Positions 1-12,502 of a DNA stretch of 64,000 nucleotides are shown here, piece after piece. The position numbers and the translations under genes were made by a program. The DNA is from Nymphaea colorata. Lineage: Eukaryota; Streptophyta; Magnoliopsida; Nymphaeales; Nymphaeaceae. How positions within the stretch are numbered: position 1 is the stretch's first letter; each line of letters opens with the position of its first letter. The stretch is taken from contig NC_045143.1 of NCBI RefSeq assembly GCF_008831285.2, forward strand, positions 14,099,151 to 14,163,150, read 5' to 3'. Under the pieces are notes generated by a model, which was given only the letters and a program-made list of their open reading frames with translations, was not told the DNA's origin and made no database searches.

Positions 1-487
1 AATATCATGTGAATTTGTAAATAATCCAACAGCCTCAACCTGCCGTACTAGATGCAAGATTCAGAAGTTCACCCACTTCCCTGTGTTACTGTTAAAATGA
101 TTCCATGATCATGCTACTATTATTGAAAACCTAAGAACCATGCAGAAGATGAAGCGCTCAAAGGATATATAGAAATAAGATATCTGCTTGCTAATATTTG
201 ATATAAATATAACACGATATCTCAAGGGCATCAGAGAAAACATTGGCTGCCAACACAGAACAACACATGGTAATAGTGGCATATCACCGCCACTTATACA
301 ATGAAGAAAAATACCATGCACCTCCTAAGAAAAACTAGAAAATACATTGCAGCCAGGAGAATGCTCACTGTGCACTAACATGATCAAGAAAGCATACAGC
401 AACCTGGAAGTTCAACAGTGGCTTAAATTCAAGTCCCTCCACTGAGACCGATTAATATTAAACATTGGTTAAACTTGATCTACAACT
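1..487. other. 3' UTR and downstream flank of GME
   Basis: AT-rich sequence immediately downstream (minus-strand sense) of the GME stop codon. The proximal part should be the GME 3' untranslated region. I could not fix a polyadenylation site, and I see no second gene or recognisable repeat here. Confidence 0.5.
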
Positions 488-2457
488 TCACTCTTTTCCA
501 TCAGCAGCCCGAAGTGAACCAAGTTGAACTGGGGCTTGGGTGCCAACCACTTTAGATGTTCCATAAATTGATAAATCGACCCCTTGTGTCTTTTCTTTTT
601 CAATCTGGTCTTTTATCCAAAAGTACGTGATCCTCAAACCATCCTGGTGTATTCAAACAGAACAAAAAGAATTAGTTCTGAAACTAGTAAGTCATAAGCG
701 AAAAAGATAGATGACCAACATTGAATTGCAATTGATTTTGCTAGGTTGAAAATGGATGAAAAGGGGAAGAGAAACCATTGGTTTCCAACCTTCAGTTTCA
801 TTGTTGGTGCCCAACCCAGCTTCTCCTTTATCAGTGTGTTGTCTGAGTTGCGGCCACGGACGCCCTCTGGACCAGGGATATGATGGATGGGGAGATTCTT
901 GTCCTCAAAACTGAGCACAATTTCTGCCATCTCGTTCATGCTGACCATTTCATCGCTACCAATGTTCAAGGGCTCCCGAAAATCTGACTTCGTCAATCTA
1001 AGCCAAAGACAAATATGCTGATGAGGATTCAGCAGTAGAACCAAGTTTATTAAAGTTCAAACAAAATGAATATCTAACAAGTTAACAAGCAAATCGTTAA
1101 CAGCTTATAGGGCAAAATTTTGTGCCATAGGAGTTGCAGTTTAGTACAAAAGGACTAGCGTCGAGCTTTCAAGCAAAAATTAGCTTTCCATTCTAGACAT
1201 ATAAGAATTTTCCATTTTGAACTGTTTGTATTGTTCGTTATGTAAGATTTCAAAAAGTAGACTAATAACTAAATTTTGATCAAATCCAAGCAAAAATCAG
1301 ATAATGGATAAAGTAGGACATGAACAAACTAAAACCAGCACAACAGCAAGTTATTACCTCAAGACACCTTCGACACATTCATCAATGAAAGTAAAAGATC
1401 GTGTTTGCAGGCCATCGCCCCACATCTCAAACCTATCAGTTGAAGTAATTGCCTTCCTACAGAAAGCAGCAGGAGCCTTCTCCCTTCCACCTAGACAACA
1501 AGGACGTAGCATAAATTGTTAAGGAAAAGAGGAAACTTTAAGATGAAACAAGACTTTGCACATATGCTGTGAGGATTACCAGACAGTGACCTACCTTTCC
1601 ATGTTCCAAAGGGTCCATAGATATTATGGAAACGACCAACTCTACATTCAATCCCAAAGTCCTTATTGTAGTGTTTGCATAGCTCCTCTGTTGCAAGTTT
1701 CTCTAAGCCGTATGCATCTTGAGGCTGACAAAAGGACAACAAAGAGAAGTCAGAATCCAAAGGACAAAATTGAGGAAACTAACAGTTTTCTAGCTCATAC
1801 TTCTGCAGGCCAGGCGTCAGACTCCTTGAGGCTAACATTAGTATCCAACTGTTTAAATTCTGGGTATATGCAAGCACTAGATGCATAAAAAAGCCTGTGG
1901 ATCAAAACAATAAATAGTTAACGCCAACCTGAAGTATGTAAAGCTTGAGAATGAAAGATTATAAACTAGCCAAGAGAATAAATTAACTCATGAAAGAAGA
2001 GATTTGAACTTTAGTGATGACACAACTTGAAGCTTCCCTACCTCTTAACACCATTAATCCTGGAAGCCTCGAGCATGTTGAAGCTGATCATCGTGTTATT
2101 GTACATAATCACCGAATGGTTAGACTGGATAAAGCCCATCCCCCCCATATCTGCAGCCAGATTAAAAACATGGTCGACGCCAGTGGTAACCTTGAGGCAG
2201 TTATCCATCACCCGTAGGTCCACAAGATGAAACTCATGGCAGAACATGTCCTCTGTCATGTGCTCATTTTTCTTCCAATCGGAGGCAATGATGTAATGAC
2301 CCTCGCTCTTCAAGCGCCTAGCGATATGTGAAGCAATAAACCCGCCGGCACCAGTGATGGAAATCCTCAGTTTCTCATAAGGCCAGTAAGGTTCTCTTTC
2401 CAAATTATCGTATGTGTATTCACCATACATGGTTCCAGTATTACCAGCACTTCCCAT
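488..2457 (-). CDS. GME: GDP-D-mannose 3',5'-epimerase, six coding exons
   Basis: Cytosolic enzyme converting GDP-D-mannose to GDP-L-galactose (and GDP-L-gulose). It supplies the Smirnoff-Wheeler ascorbate pathway and L-galactose for cell-wall polymers. Exons, in transcript order: 2042-2457, 1801-1894, 1595-1724, 1358-1490, 790-997, 488-643. All introns are GT-AG and the frame closes at 378 aa, against about 377 aa in Arabidopsis. Visible in the translation: the NAD-binding Rossmann glycine motif GAGGFIASH near residue 36; the SSACIYPE segment holding the catalytic Cys (about C147); the short-chain dehydrogenase YGLEK dyad (about Y175/K179); the FCRKA lysine (about K218); and the family C-terminus ending RAADGKE. 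The start is the ATG that opens MGSAGNTG, lying one base after a good splice acceptor, so the 5' UTR is probably spliced. No frameshift or missing catalytic residue was seen, so it looks functional. Confidence 0.97.
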
Positions 2458-2458
2458 T

Positions 2459-2816
2459 CTGTAAAACCCATATCGCCAAAAAAATTAATGAACGGCAAAC
2501 AAAATATAAGAACCAGAAATCCCTAAAACTCCAAATCGAGAAATACAGCAACATTCGAAACATATTAATATACAATGAAAACAAAAGGACGAGGGAAAAC
2601 AAGTCTACAAACCAAAGGCAACCATCAAGAAATTAGATCACCATAACGAAACCACAAGTTATAGGATGAAAACGGAACAAGAAAAACAGCAATCTAAGAT
2701 CACCAGAGGTACCAAAATTCCTTTTTTGCTAGAGAACCAACATCACAGGAAGTATAAATGCAGAAACCAAGCTCCGAAAACTCAAGAAGAAGCTCCTTTC
2801 GAAGCAAAAACCTTAC
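2459..2816 (-). other. Probable intron in the GME 5' UTR
   Basis: On the minus strand a donor (CAA, then GTAAGG) sits at 2816-2815 and an acceptor (TTTTACAG) at 2460-2459. After the acceptor comes a single A and then the GME ATG. The implied leader exon is about 2817-2895. This is inferred from splice consensus and position only; cDNA would settle it. Confidence 0.6.
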
Positions 2817-2922
2817 TTGCCACACCTCAATCTGCCGACGTAAGAAGAAGAAGCGACACCCAACAGAACGCACGAGGAGACACACAGGATCTCACAATAA
2901 AGGACCTCTGGCAGAAACTTCG

Positions 2923-2932
2923 CATATATATA
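2923..2932 (-). promoter_or_regulatory. Candidate TATA box of GME
   Basis: The minus strand reads TACTATATATATG here, about 105 bp upstream of the inferred 5'-UTR donor. That would put transcription start near 2895. It is the only TATA-like match well placed relative to the leader exon. Confidence 0.5.
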
Positions 2933-2939
2933 GTATCCG

Positions 2940-4078
2940 GGTGCTATGGACCCTACCTTTCGCCTTTTGCTCTTTTATTTTCCCTTTTTTACTTGTATTC
3001 TCTCTTCGTCTCGATTAAGCTCATCAAGATTTTCCAAGAAAAAAGATCTTCAAGTCGAAGGAACTTTTCTCTTCTCAAATTAGCAGCTTTGAATTAAATC
3101 AATAGGTTTCTTATCAAAAAGACATGAGAGCAGTCATGTGGCGAAGGGGAGACCTCATCCTTGTCGAACCAAACAGCGCAAGTCTTGATGAAAGAACCCA
3201 AAAAAAAAAGGATACCTAGACCGCAATTTGAAGGGACCTTCTAAACAGTAGACTCTGGTTTTGAAAACTTCTACTTGATGTTAAGTGTATATGATATGTG
3301 ATTTAAATTTTAAATACATGACATGGAGTTAAAAGCAAGTCATTTAGATTACAGATGCAACTGCGTCATGAAGAATCTTCAAAATTTACAAGCGTAAAAT
3401 CTTCATATGCATCTCTTGTTTCGTTATTGGTAAGAGGAACCAAAAAGCGTTCCCTTTTTCTATGGTTGTCGATTACTGTCTACCCCCATATTTTTCCCGC
3501 AAAAGGCGCCATTGGGAGATCAGTTAGGTGGCACTCCGTTTTTGACAAAGCGAAAAAGTCACGTTCATCATTTTGGGGAAAAGGGTCCAATTATCTTCTG
3601 TCCTGCATGTCTCATCTTTCCCACGCTTTTCTTTCAACAATAAGATTATCAAAAAGGAAAATTGAGTGGACGTAAGGCAACCAGGAATCCAAAGCTCGTC
3701 GGCAACGGTAAAGAGAGTGACACGTCGTTGTGGGCCGAGCCAGAGAACAGACCGACTGGTCCAGTTTGCTCTGGGCATTGTGGTGGCTTTTCCTCCCCCA
3801 CAAACACGACTTCTTTGAGGCCAACCCCAAGCAAACTGTCCATGATTGCAATTTGCAGGTTCTTAATGTCGGTTTACATTAATAAGGCCCTTGCGGCATC
3901 GATTTCTATACGGTCTTAGGTGCGATATCTTGTGTCCTCCGTGTTTGTTGGCCGAGTCAATTAAGCCAGGGCAAGTTTGTATTTTATAAAATTTGTTGTT
4001 TGTTATCACTTTTACTTTGTATTAAGTTACTGGCTTTTACATACAAATGTAAAACTGAACCTTCTATTTTTAATATCT

Positions 4079-4081
<3 letters not shown>
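2940..4081. other. Intergenic region upstream of GME
   Basis: About 1.1 kb of upstream sequence that should include the GME promoter. The short open frames in it overlap on both strands with no domain, codon signal or splice structure, so I call no gene. Confidence 0.4.

Positions 4082-4171
<90 letters not shown>
4082..4171. repeat. (TA)n microsatellite, about 45 units
   Basis: Uninterrupted TA dinucleotide run of about 90 bp, self-complementary and likely to vary in length. Open frames reading through it are repeats of Tyr-Ile and are not genes. Confidence 0.95.
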
Positions 4172-4173
<2 letters not shown>

Positions 4174-4924
4174 AAAATTAAATAGTGACTCTCAATATTG
4201 TTAAGTGTGTTGATATGAAATGATGCGTTGAACTTGTGTAGTGAAATGATGCTCAATATGGTTAGGTGATGCATAAGTTTAAAATTTTGAAATATATAAT
4301 ACCTTTAAAAAATAAAAAAAAATGAAAAATAAAAAGGTAAAATTGATTCGAAAGACTAAAGTATGTGAAAAATTACTTACATGTATTTTTCCACAAATTA
4401 AAACTGACTATAGGTACCGCCTCCAACTTGGAAAACCTAAAACAAATATAAAAAAACAACACTTTTCTTTAAAGTGCAAAAAGATTTCATGAAAATTCAA
4501 AAATCAAAGGTTGAAAGTATTTTTGTATTTTTGCTTGTGAGCTCCTATACGCACACAAAAAAAAAGACTCTCAATTCATAAAATTTGTGAAATGGCAAAT
4601 AAAAGAGTTTAGCCTAAGAACTTACAAGCATATACCCAACAACAGGTAAAATCAAGTTGGCAAGTCTTGTTTTTAAACTAAATATCATGGCATATAATAT
4701 CAAATATAGATGTTTAATATAACATAGATGAACAAGAAAACATGTGATATCTTCGAGAACCAGCAAGAATGACTACTGCCCACCCTGCTATTCTTGCCGA
4801 CAGACATCAACATCAACCAGAAGAGAGGAGGACATAAAGATACAAGAGATAGACAAAAATGCTCACCGAAGTTGGATCAAACATTCATAGAAGGTCAAGC
4901 AATGGCTGCCAGAGAGTTCACCTG
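4172..4924. other. AT-rich intergenic DNA without recognisable features
   Basis: Mostly A-rich sequence with short homopolymers. I see no gene, RNA or bounded repeat. Confidence 0.4.
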
Positions 4925-5404
4925 AAGACCAGGGGGGTTAATGGATGGATGGAGAATGGAAACCCCTTTTGCAAGTTAAAACTTTTCATAGTACAAGTAA
5001 TTGTTAGAAAGTCTTCTCCCGGCTCTCAGTCAATGCTGAAATACTTTTTCCGGCATTTCTTAACTGCAGGAGTGCACACATTACGCACCACATGCACACC
5101 TCGTGAGGCCTGTGCATCAGATTAAGTACGTTTCACCTTTACTTTTTGAGGTGTTTTATTACTTGATGTGGTGGCATCACCTTAATGTGCACACATCTAA
5201 TAAAACTAGTGGTTTTATCTTTTTAAAGTCACCCAGCTATCTAATCAAAGTAGTTTAATTTAACATTATTAACTGTTAAAAGAAAAATAAAATAAAAAGG
5301 TAATGGTATTAATTCACACTTTTTCCATCTCGCTAGTTAGATGGCTGGACAGCTCGAGATACCCAGAGTCATTGTCCATTCATATACATGTAATACATGA
5401 TGTT

Positions 5405-5439
<35 letters not shown>

Positions 5440-5549
5440 CTAGTTAGAAGGCTGGGCAACTGGAGATACCTAGCGCCATCATCCATTCATATACATGCAT
5501 ATATGATGTTCAATATATATATATACACACACACACATTTGTAAATCTT

Positions 5550-5715
5550 GGATCTTAATGTCGAGCATTTGGTAATTCAAAGTTTGTTTAATACATTCAG
5601 CGTTACTTAAACTTGCATTGTTGCATCCTTGAGGATCTTAATGTCGAGCATTTGGTAATTCAAAGTTTGTTTAATACATTCAGCGTTACTTAAACTTGCA
5701 TTGTTGCATCCTTGA
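5550..5715. repeat. Perfect 83-bp tandem duplication
   Basis: Two identical 83-bp copies, 5550-5632 and 5633-5715, each starting GGATCTTAATGTCGAGC and ending TTGCATCCTTGA. The unit is the linker module of the surrounding array. Perfect identity means this local duplication is recent. Confidence 0.92.
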
Positions 5716-5934
5716 ACCAGTAATTTTTTTTTTTTTGGGGTGGTGGGGATGCCGTTGCTGGATGGATGGAGAATGGAAACTCCTTTTTCAAGTTAAAGCC
5801 TTTTATATGGTACAAGTTGGAATCAAAAGTCTTCTCCCTGCTCTTGGTCAATGTTGTTGAGATACTTCTCTTTGCTTAAGTGTGGAACTGCACTTATCAT
5901 GCACCCCATGCACACCTAGTGAGGCATAGGCATC

Positions 5935-6115
5935 TGAGGGGCGGAGGGAGGGGGGGCCCGCCTAGGCCATGGCCCCACCCTGGCAAAATGAAAAAAAAAA
6001 ATTACATTGAAAAAAAAAATATTTTTTAATCACTCTATGTATTTTTAGATTTAAATTTAGTTTGGCCCTACCCAGATCCAGAGGTTGGACTGCTCTGGCT
6101 CCGCCACTGCTGATG
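5935..6115. repeat. GC-rich repeat fragment inside the array
   Basis: A GGGGCGGAGG block at the left and TGGCTCCGCCACTG at the right form imperfect inverted ends around an A/T-rich core. It interrupts the second unit of the array. A similar GGCCCC plus GCTCTGCC fragment occurs at about 59289-59484. Probably a decayed small transposon, with no clean target duplication. Confidence 0.45.
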
Positions 6116-7835
6116 AGTACGCTTCACATTTACTTTTTGAATTGTTTTATTAATTGATGCGTAGTGATGCTTGCACATCACACCTTAATGTGCACACATC
6201 TAATACATTGGTGGTTATATCTTTTTAAGCTATCTAATCAAACTCGTTGGATTTAACATGATGAACGGTTAAAAGAAAAATAAAAGAAAAAAAATGATGG
6301 TCATTTTTGTTATATAGTAATTCACACCTTTGTCTCCTTGTTTTCCGCTCAACTATCTATATGTTTCATATAAACGGCCCTAGTGAGAGCCACTAATCAC
6401 TTATATATATATATCTTAATGTCCAACTTTTGCACTTCAAAGTTTGTGTAATGCATTGAGCCTTAGACTTGCATTCTTGATACCAGTTTGATTTTGCCAT
6501 CATTGGATGGATGGAGAATGAAAATCCCTTTTGCAAGTGAAAACCTTTTATATGGTACAAGTAGGAGTTAGGAAGTCTTCTCCGGGCTCTTGGTCAATTC
6601 TGAGATACTTCTCTCAGCGTTTCTTAAGTGCAGGAGTGCAAGCATTGTGCACCACATGCACACTTCATGAGGCATGTGGATCAGATCAAGTATGCTTCAC
6701 CATTACTTTTTGAGGTGTTTTAGTACTTGATGCATAGTGACGTTTGTGCATGACACTTTAACGTACACTGGTCAGATAAAATTGATGGCTATATCCTTTT
6801 AAGGTCACCTAGTTATTTAATCAAAGTTGATAGACAGTTAAAAGAAAAATAAAAGAAAAAAGATAATGGATATTTTTGTTATAGAGTATTAGTTCACATA
6901 TTTTTCTCCTCTTTCAAACTGGCACTTCAAAGTTTATGTAGTGCATTGGGCCTTACTTAGATACATTCTTGAAACCAGTTTGACTTTGCCTAAACCGGGG
7001 AGCTTAATGTCGTCATTGGACAGAAGGAGAATGGAGTCCCCTTTTGTAAGTTAAAACCTTTTATATGGTACAAGTCGAAGTTAGAAAGTCTTCTCCTGGC
7101 TTTTGGTCAATGCGAAGATACTTCTCCCGGCATGTGCATCAGATCAAGTATGCTTCACATTTACTTTTTGAGGTGTTTTATTAATTGATGTGTAGTGATG
7201 CTTGTGCATCACACCTTAATACCTTAATGTGCATGCATCTATAACATGGTAGGTATAAGAAAAAAGGTAATAGACATTTTTGTTATATAGTATTATTTCA
7301 CATTTTTTTCACCCACACACACACACATATATATATATATATTGGATCTTAATGTGAGCTTTTGGCAATTCAAAGTTCGTGTAATGCATTGAGCTTACTT
7401 AGACTTGCATTCTTGAAACCAGTTTGATTTTCCAGAGACCAGGGGGGTTAATGGCGTCGCTAGACAGATGGAGAATGGAAACCCTTTTTATAAGTTAAGA
7501 CCTTTTATATGGTACAAGTTGGAGTTAGAAAGTCTTCTCCCAGCTATTGGTCAATCCTGAGATACTTCTCTTGGCATTTCTTAAGTGCGAGAGTACTCTT
7601 CACCTTGACTTTTTTTTGGTGTTTTATCACTTGATGTGTAGTGATGCTTGCACATCACACCTTAATGTCCACACATCTAATAACATTGGTGACTCTATCT
7701 TTTTAAAGTCACCTAGCTACCTAATCAAGGTGGTCTGGTTTAACATGATTGACGGTTAAAAGAAAAATAAAAGGAAAAAGGTAATTGACATTTTTGTTAT
7801 ATAGTATTAGTTCACACCTTTTTCTTCTCATTTTT

Positions 7836-8749
7836 CTTTCAACCATTTATGTGTTTCATATGAATGGCCCTATTTAAATGGTAGGGTAACTCGATATATA
7901 TATTTAAATGGTTTAATTTCTACTCAAAATAAAAGAGAGAAATGTTAGTACAAGGCAAGTTTTTTACTACGGAGCACAAATAACAAATTTTAAATTTAAA
8001 GAGAAGGCCTCAAATTACCCTGTGGTATCAGTAATAAAAACAAATTCTTTTTATGGGTCAGTGTGGGCAATTGCCCACACCTGCCTCCGCCCCTATTACA
8101 AGGTAAGAATATAAAAGAATTGTGATTGTATGTGTGTGTGTGTGTGAGAGAGAGAGAGAGGGGTAGATAAGTGAGCGTCTTCCCCATGTAGGGACGCGGT
8201 TATAGTCTAGTTGGCATGTGAAAGGCAACCTCTTTCACATTCAGTGCTTTAAGATGTCAGGGCATTTTGTTAAGGGACATGAGAGACATAATGCCTAACG
8301 GGACGTTGAATGATTTAATCCAATTTTTCCATCATTTACAGCATTAACTTATTGTTTTACCCTCTTTACGCGAGTTTTGCACATACATATCATCTCTCCC
8401 TAAATTTAAAAGCTGGGGCAGTTCATGTCAAGAACTTTCGTTTTTACCACTATTCGCATGGTTGAATGTGTCCTCCTTCAAGGTACCGTATTGGCACGAC
8501 ACAGGTGCTGATCTATTTATTTATTATTTACATTGTCACAAAGTCATTACATATACGTTAGAATGAAATGCAAATGAATGAATATTGTCTTGAACCTTGT
8601 TCATTTCGACAAATGAATAAAACTTGGATTGAATCCTGGTCACTTGGAATGCAACCCTTCTTATCCAAACAGATCCGAATTATGCACCTATCTTTACGGC
8701 TTTAGTTTATTTTTCTCTTCATTTATTATTTTAGCTTTCATTTTTTTTT
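7836..8749. other. Intergenic DNA with small simple repeats
   Basis: Contains a (GT)n(GA)n run at about 8128-8160 and a short GCCCACACCTGCCTCCGCCCC piece resembling the GC-rich fragment at 5935. No gene seen. Confidence 0.4.
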
Positions 8750-10220
8750 ATCTTAATGCATATAATAGGTTGGATCAAATACTTGACTTCTAAACAAGAT
8801 CATGCTTCCTTCAGTGGAAGCCAATCCAGTTTCATAGATGCCTTTGCCAAGGAAGCCCCTACTCTTTTGCTGTTTAATACTGCCACATTGTTGCAGCAAC
8901 AGCTCAGAATGCAAGCCATCAATCAACCATCCAACTGCACCATATATCAGGTATACCTTGTTATATGGTCTTTCACAATATAGATGACTTTTAGTATTTG
9001 GCATTGCAAAGTCGCAGCAAAACTCAAGTACTTGGTTCTTCATCTAGGTTGCAATGCTGCATTTAGATATTCGTAGCAATGAATTAACTCATATGGAGCC
9101 AAACCTGAGGGCCGTCAGTGTCTCGTTGACTAAACTACCCTGAAACTGAGCCTCTTGCTGTCCAGGAAGTGGTGGAAATTTGGGATACACTTCAAGTAGT
9201 CATTTATCAAGCCAGATTGTGATAATTGTCTGCAGGATATCTCACACGTTGGACAATTTCTGTCTTGCTGAGTTGCTGGTGCACACCCTTTCCATTTACA
9301 GGATGCCGAGGAGAATTTTTAAGAGGATAATGAACAGGTTTCGGAGCTTGTGGAACTCATCTAGAAAGGCACTCGCCATTGTGATGTGAGCAACAAGGTG
9401 ACTACGCATACCTGAAGCACCTCAATACATCCTCTATTGGGTAAATGGTGGTGAGACCTGCTCAAATGAAGAATCTGCCCTCCTTTTGCCTGTTTAGAGA
9501 TGAAACTATGAGCTACCAGTTTCTGCTTTATATGGGACATCGAGAAAGTCATGTGGTCAGAATTCTCAACTCCAGAAGGTTGCCTCGCAGGTGTTCATAC
9601 CTTCAAATTTCGATTTGTGCTTCTGTCGTGAAGGCTATGCTGAATCTACATCATGATCTCGAGAAAGGGATGATGGAAACTTCTGTATTGCACCTGTGTA
9701 CTCGCTTCTACCTAACAGCACTCGATGGCTGAGGGACCAAATCATCTGGCTTCTATGTCCATATCAAGCTGCTCCCTTTTTCCTTGGCTTCGATATTACT
9801 TGCTTGCCACGTTGATGTGCAGGATCACCTACACGGGCTTCTCGTTTTCCTTGCAACTCTGCAGAGGAGCCCAAATCTCATATGTTGTACTTCGGCATAT
9901 TTTGTTATAGGTGTTCTCAGAAATACATGCCTCATTACCACCAGAATTCAAATTGTTGACAACTTGGCCTTCTCCAGTCTTTCCATAATCAATCTGCAAA
10001 TACTAAACTGTAGCAAACTTGGGTTTTCTTTTCAGTGGTCAATATGGAAAGTGGAGAATCAAGGTATGTTCCAGGATGGCGCTCTGTTGGCCAATCAGCT
10101 TCTTCGGAGGTTCACTCAGACGTCCATTATGCTGGTCCCGTAATATGTAAAGGTTCAGCACCCAGATGCCCTCCCTGTATTGACGCCTCCACGCAATATA
10201 TCCACGTCTAACTCTTGTCA
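8750..10220 (+). other. Coding-like patches, possible decayed gene or transposon relic
   Basis: Several plus-strand patches read like protein but do not join. An exon-like open stretch at about 8756-8945 ends at a GTATAC donor. From about 9410 a patch runs ILYWVNGGETCSNEE until a frame change near 9495. It continues as NYELPVSALYGTSRKSCGQ through IPSNFDLCFCREGYAE, meets a TGA near 9656, then reads APVYSLLPNSTRWLRD to FFLGFDITC before another TGA near 9836. I do not recognise the family. In-frame stops and a frame change suggest a pseudogene or an old element, but chance open frames cannot be excluded. Confidence 0.25.
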
Positions 10221-12452
10221 TAGTTTAAAATGGGACTTTGATGAATAAGATTTTCATGAATAACTAATAATTCGCAAATCCAGATCGGCTAATTGTTCTC
10301 TCATAGCAGTAGCTCTTGGTGTGTCCTTGTAATAATATGGATGACTACTTGCCACCTTGTTGAATTATTAACAAAAATTCCAAACTCTGCCTTGAAAAAC
10401 ACAATCCTCAAACATCCATCATGATTATTCCCTGATTTATGTGATTAATTATCATCAGCTACAATAAATCGAGCCTTATATGTCTTTCAACTTGGTCAAG
10501 TTCAAGATACAACCCTATAAGTAGAGATTCTTTGAGTACAGAGTATATCATGACATCTGCAGCTGTAGACTCGCCATGTTTACTGAAGCCAGAGTTCCTT
10601 TGGGGAAAATACCATGGAAATATGAAATGACTGAAGACAGCCCAGCTGCTCAAACACTAGAAGCACATTATAGTAAATCAAGCTGGATGGAGAATCATTC
10701 AACATTATGATGAGGATGAAAATAAAAATACACAGGGCAACCAAACACCATTAATGATCCGCAGTCTTCAGGTTGCAATTCAAAAAATGACTCCTGCCCA
10801 AGAATCCACACCTTTCGTGTCATAGGACTTCATGGATTGCCAGCCATTGATCATGCTAACACGACCTTCTGACACTGCTGTTCAGTTTTCAGTCAAAGGA
10901 TATACAGCATCTATGTTAACACGCACAGGGTTACCACAGTAGGGTTCAGAAGAACAAAAAGCAACCGGCATGATACTATAAAATCATGTCATATTCATTA
11001 TTGAGTAATGTATAACAAAACTTTCATGGGGTTACTTTGGCCCCAATGTTTTCCTTTTTTAGCATACTGTATATGTTACAAGAGGAGATACATCTAAGCT
11101 TTGGCTTCTTTGAGTAAGAAAAACAATGGGCAAAATGGAGCACTGACCTTGTACAATGTGATTGAACGTTATGGAGAAATGGAGAGACAAGGAATGCTAA
11201 AAAAATTGCATCTCAGTGGAGCTGTGCTTGGACAATCTTAATCTAACCTTGGTTCAAAAGGCTATCAAGAAGTGGACGCTCATGTTCAAGCTTCCCAAGC
11301 ATATTCCTTTCACGTTGAGGAGGCCTGTTGCACAAGAACAAGAAAACTTGCAAAGTTAGATCCACAACCATTTTTGCCATCTTTGCATAACCACAAAGGC
11401 ACAAACACCTTCAAAAGTGTGTTGCAAAGTAGCAAAAAACACGCAGCATAAGAAAACATCCAGCCTCGGCTATTATAATAAAAATCTAATAGCAACAAGC
11501 TTCCCCTTTTGGGATTTATCCACTATATAATTAAGCATTTTATTTTTTCAAATCTAGAAGTGTTCAACCATCACTCTCCAAAGAGTAATGAAAAACTTCA
11601 AATGTACAGATTACAGTACTAATTTTTCTCTAGTGCAGTGGAGTTTAAAAGTGCTGATTTTAATTGACCTAGGCACTAAGCAAACAAGACATTTATCTTG
11701 CATTATATGAGAAATTCTTATTGCATAAGTCCATCCCTTTGTTTTGGAGATGCAGCTGAATGGACATGCCTAACCACAAAATTTGTGACAGTTCCTTCAC
11801 TTACAACACAATGTGTAACAAGATATGATATGAGAGACTTGAACTAATGAGTGACATCAGTTATCACATGATTCATTTTTCCACAAAGTTTCCACATACA
11901 CCTACTACCTATAGTACAATGAAACAAGCCACCAAGTTCATCAAGTCTGGGCAAAAGGAATCCCTAAGTTCCATATCCTCTGAATCCTTATTCTTGAAGA
12001 TCTCTGTGGACCCTAACCTCCGATTCAATTCCCAATTTTGTTGTTCTAGTAGTTCTGATTGATCAACCGGAGCAGCTAGCCTAACAGCTAAGTTGTGAAA
12101 CTTGGAAGTCAGAAACAAAGTGGGTCAAGGACTTAAAGCTAGTCAGGACTCATTGGAAATAACTGGTTTCCCTAGGTCCAAGTTAGTCAAATAAAATAAA
12201 AACAATGTCAATAAGAAAAATATGAAAACATAGACAGGTACATGGAAACATAGACAAGTAACCGGTTAAACAGATAGAGAGAAAAAAGGAACACAGAAAC
12301 AAAAAAAGAAACACATAAACACATATATATTCTAAAAGCATGTTATAAAGTAACAAGTAACCGGTTATACATGTTAGACATGTATGAACTGATACAAAAA
12401 AAGAAACACAGAAATATACAAGTTAAAAGCATGCTAAAACACATGCACATTA

Positions 12453-12502
<50 letters not shown>

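Larger units (their letters stand above)
4925..7835. repeat. Five-copy degenerate tandem repeat array
   Basis: A unit recurs five times, at about 4925-5345, 5735-6345, 6480-6915, 6995-7310 and 7430-7835. It opens with GGATGGAGAATGG, continues with TTTTATATGGTACAAGT and GAAAGTCTTCTCC, then CACACCTTAATGTGCA, and ends near GTTAAAAGAAAAATAAAA and a TTCACA run. Copies diverge by substitutions and deletions, and spacing between starts is about 820, 745, 515 and 440 bp. Linkers share an ATCTTAATGTCGAGC block. I see no terminal inverted repeats or coding capacity. It is an expanded non-coding repeat of unknown origin. Confidence 0.8.

Noticed and set aside
3977-4274. Open frames of alternating Tyr-Ile on both strands
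   Set aside because: They are translations of the (TA)n tract and have no coding meaning.
8190-8235. A tRNA-like A-box phrase (GTTATAGTCTAGTTGGCA)
   Set aside because: No B box, cloverleaf or SINE body could be found downstream.
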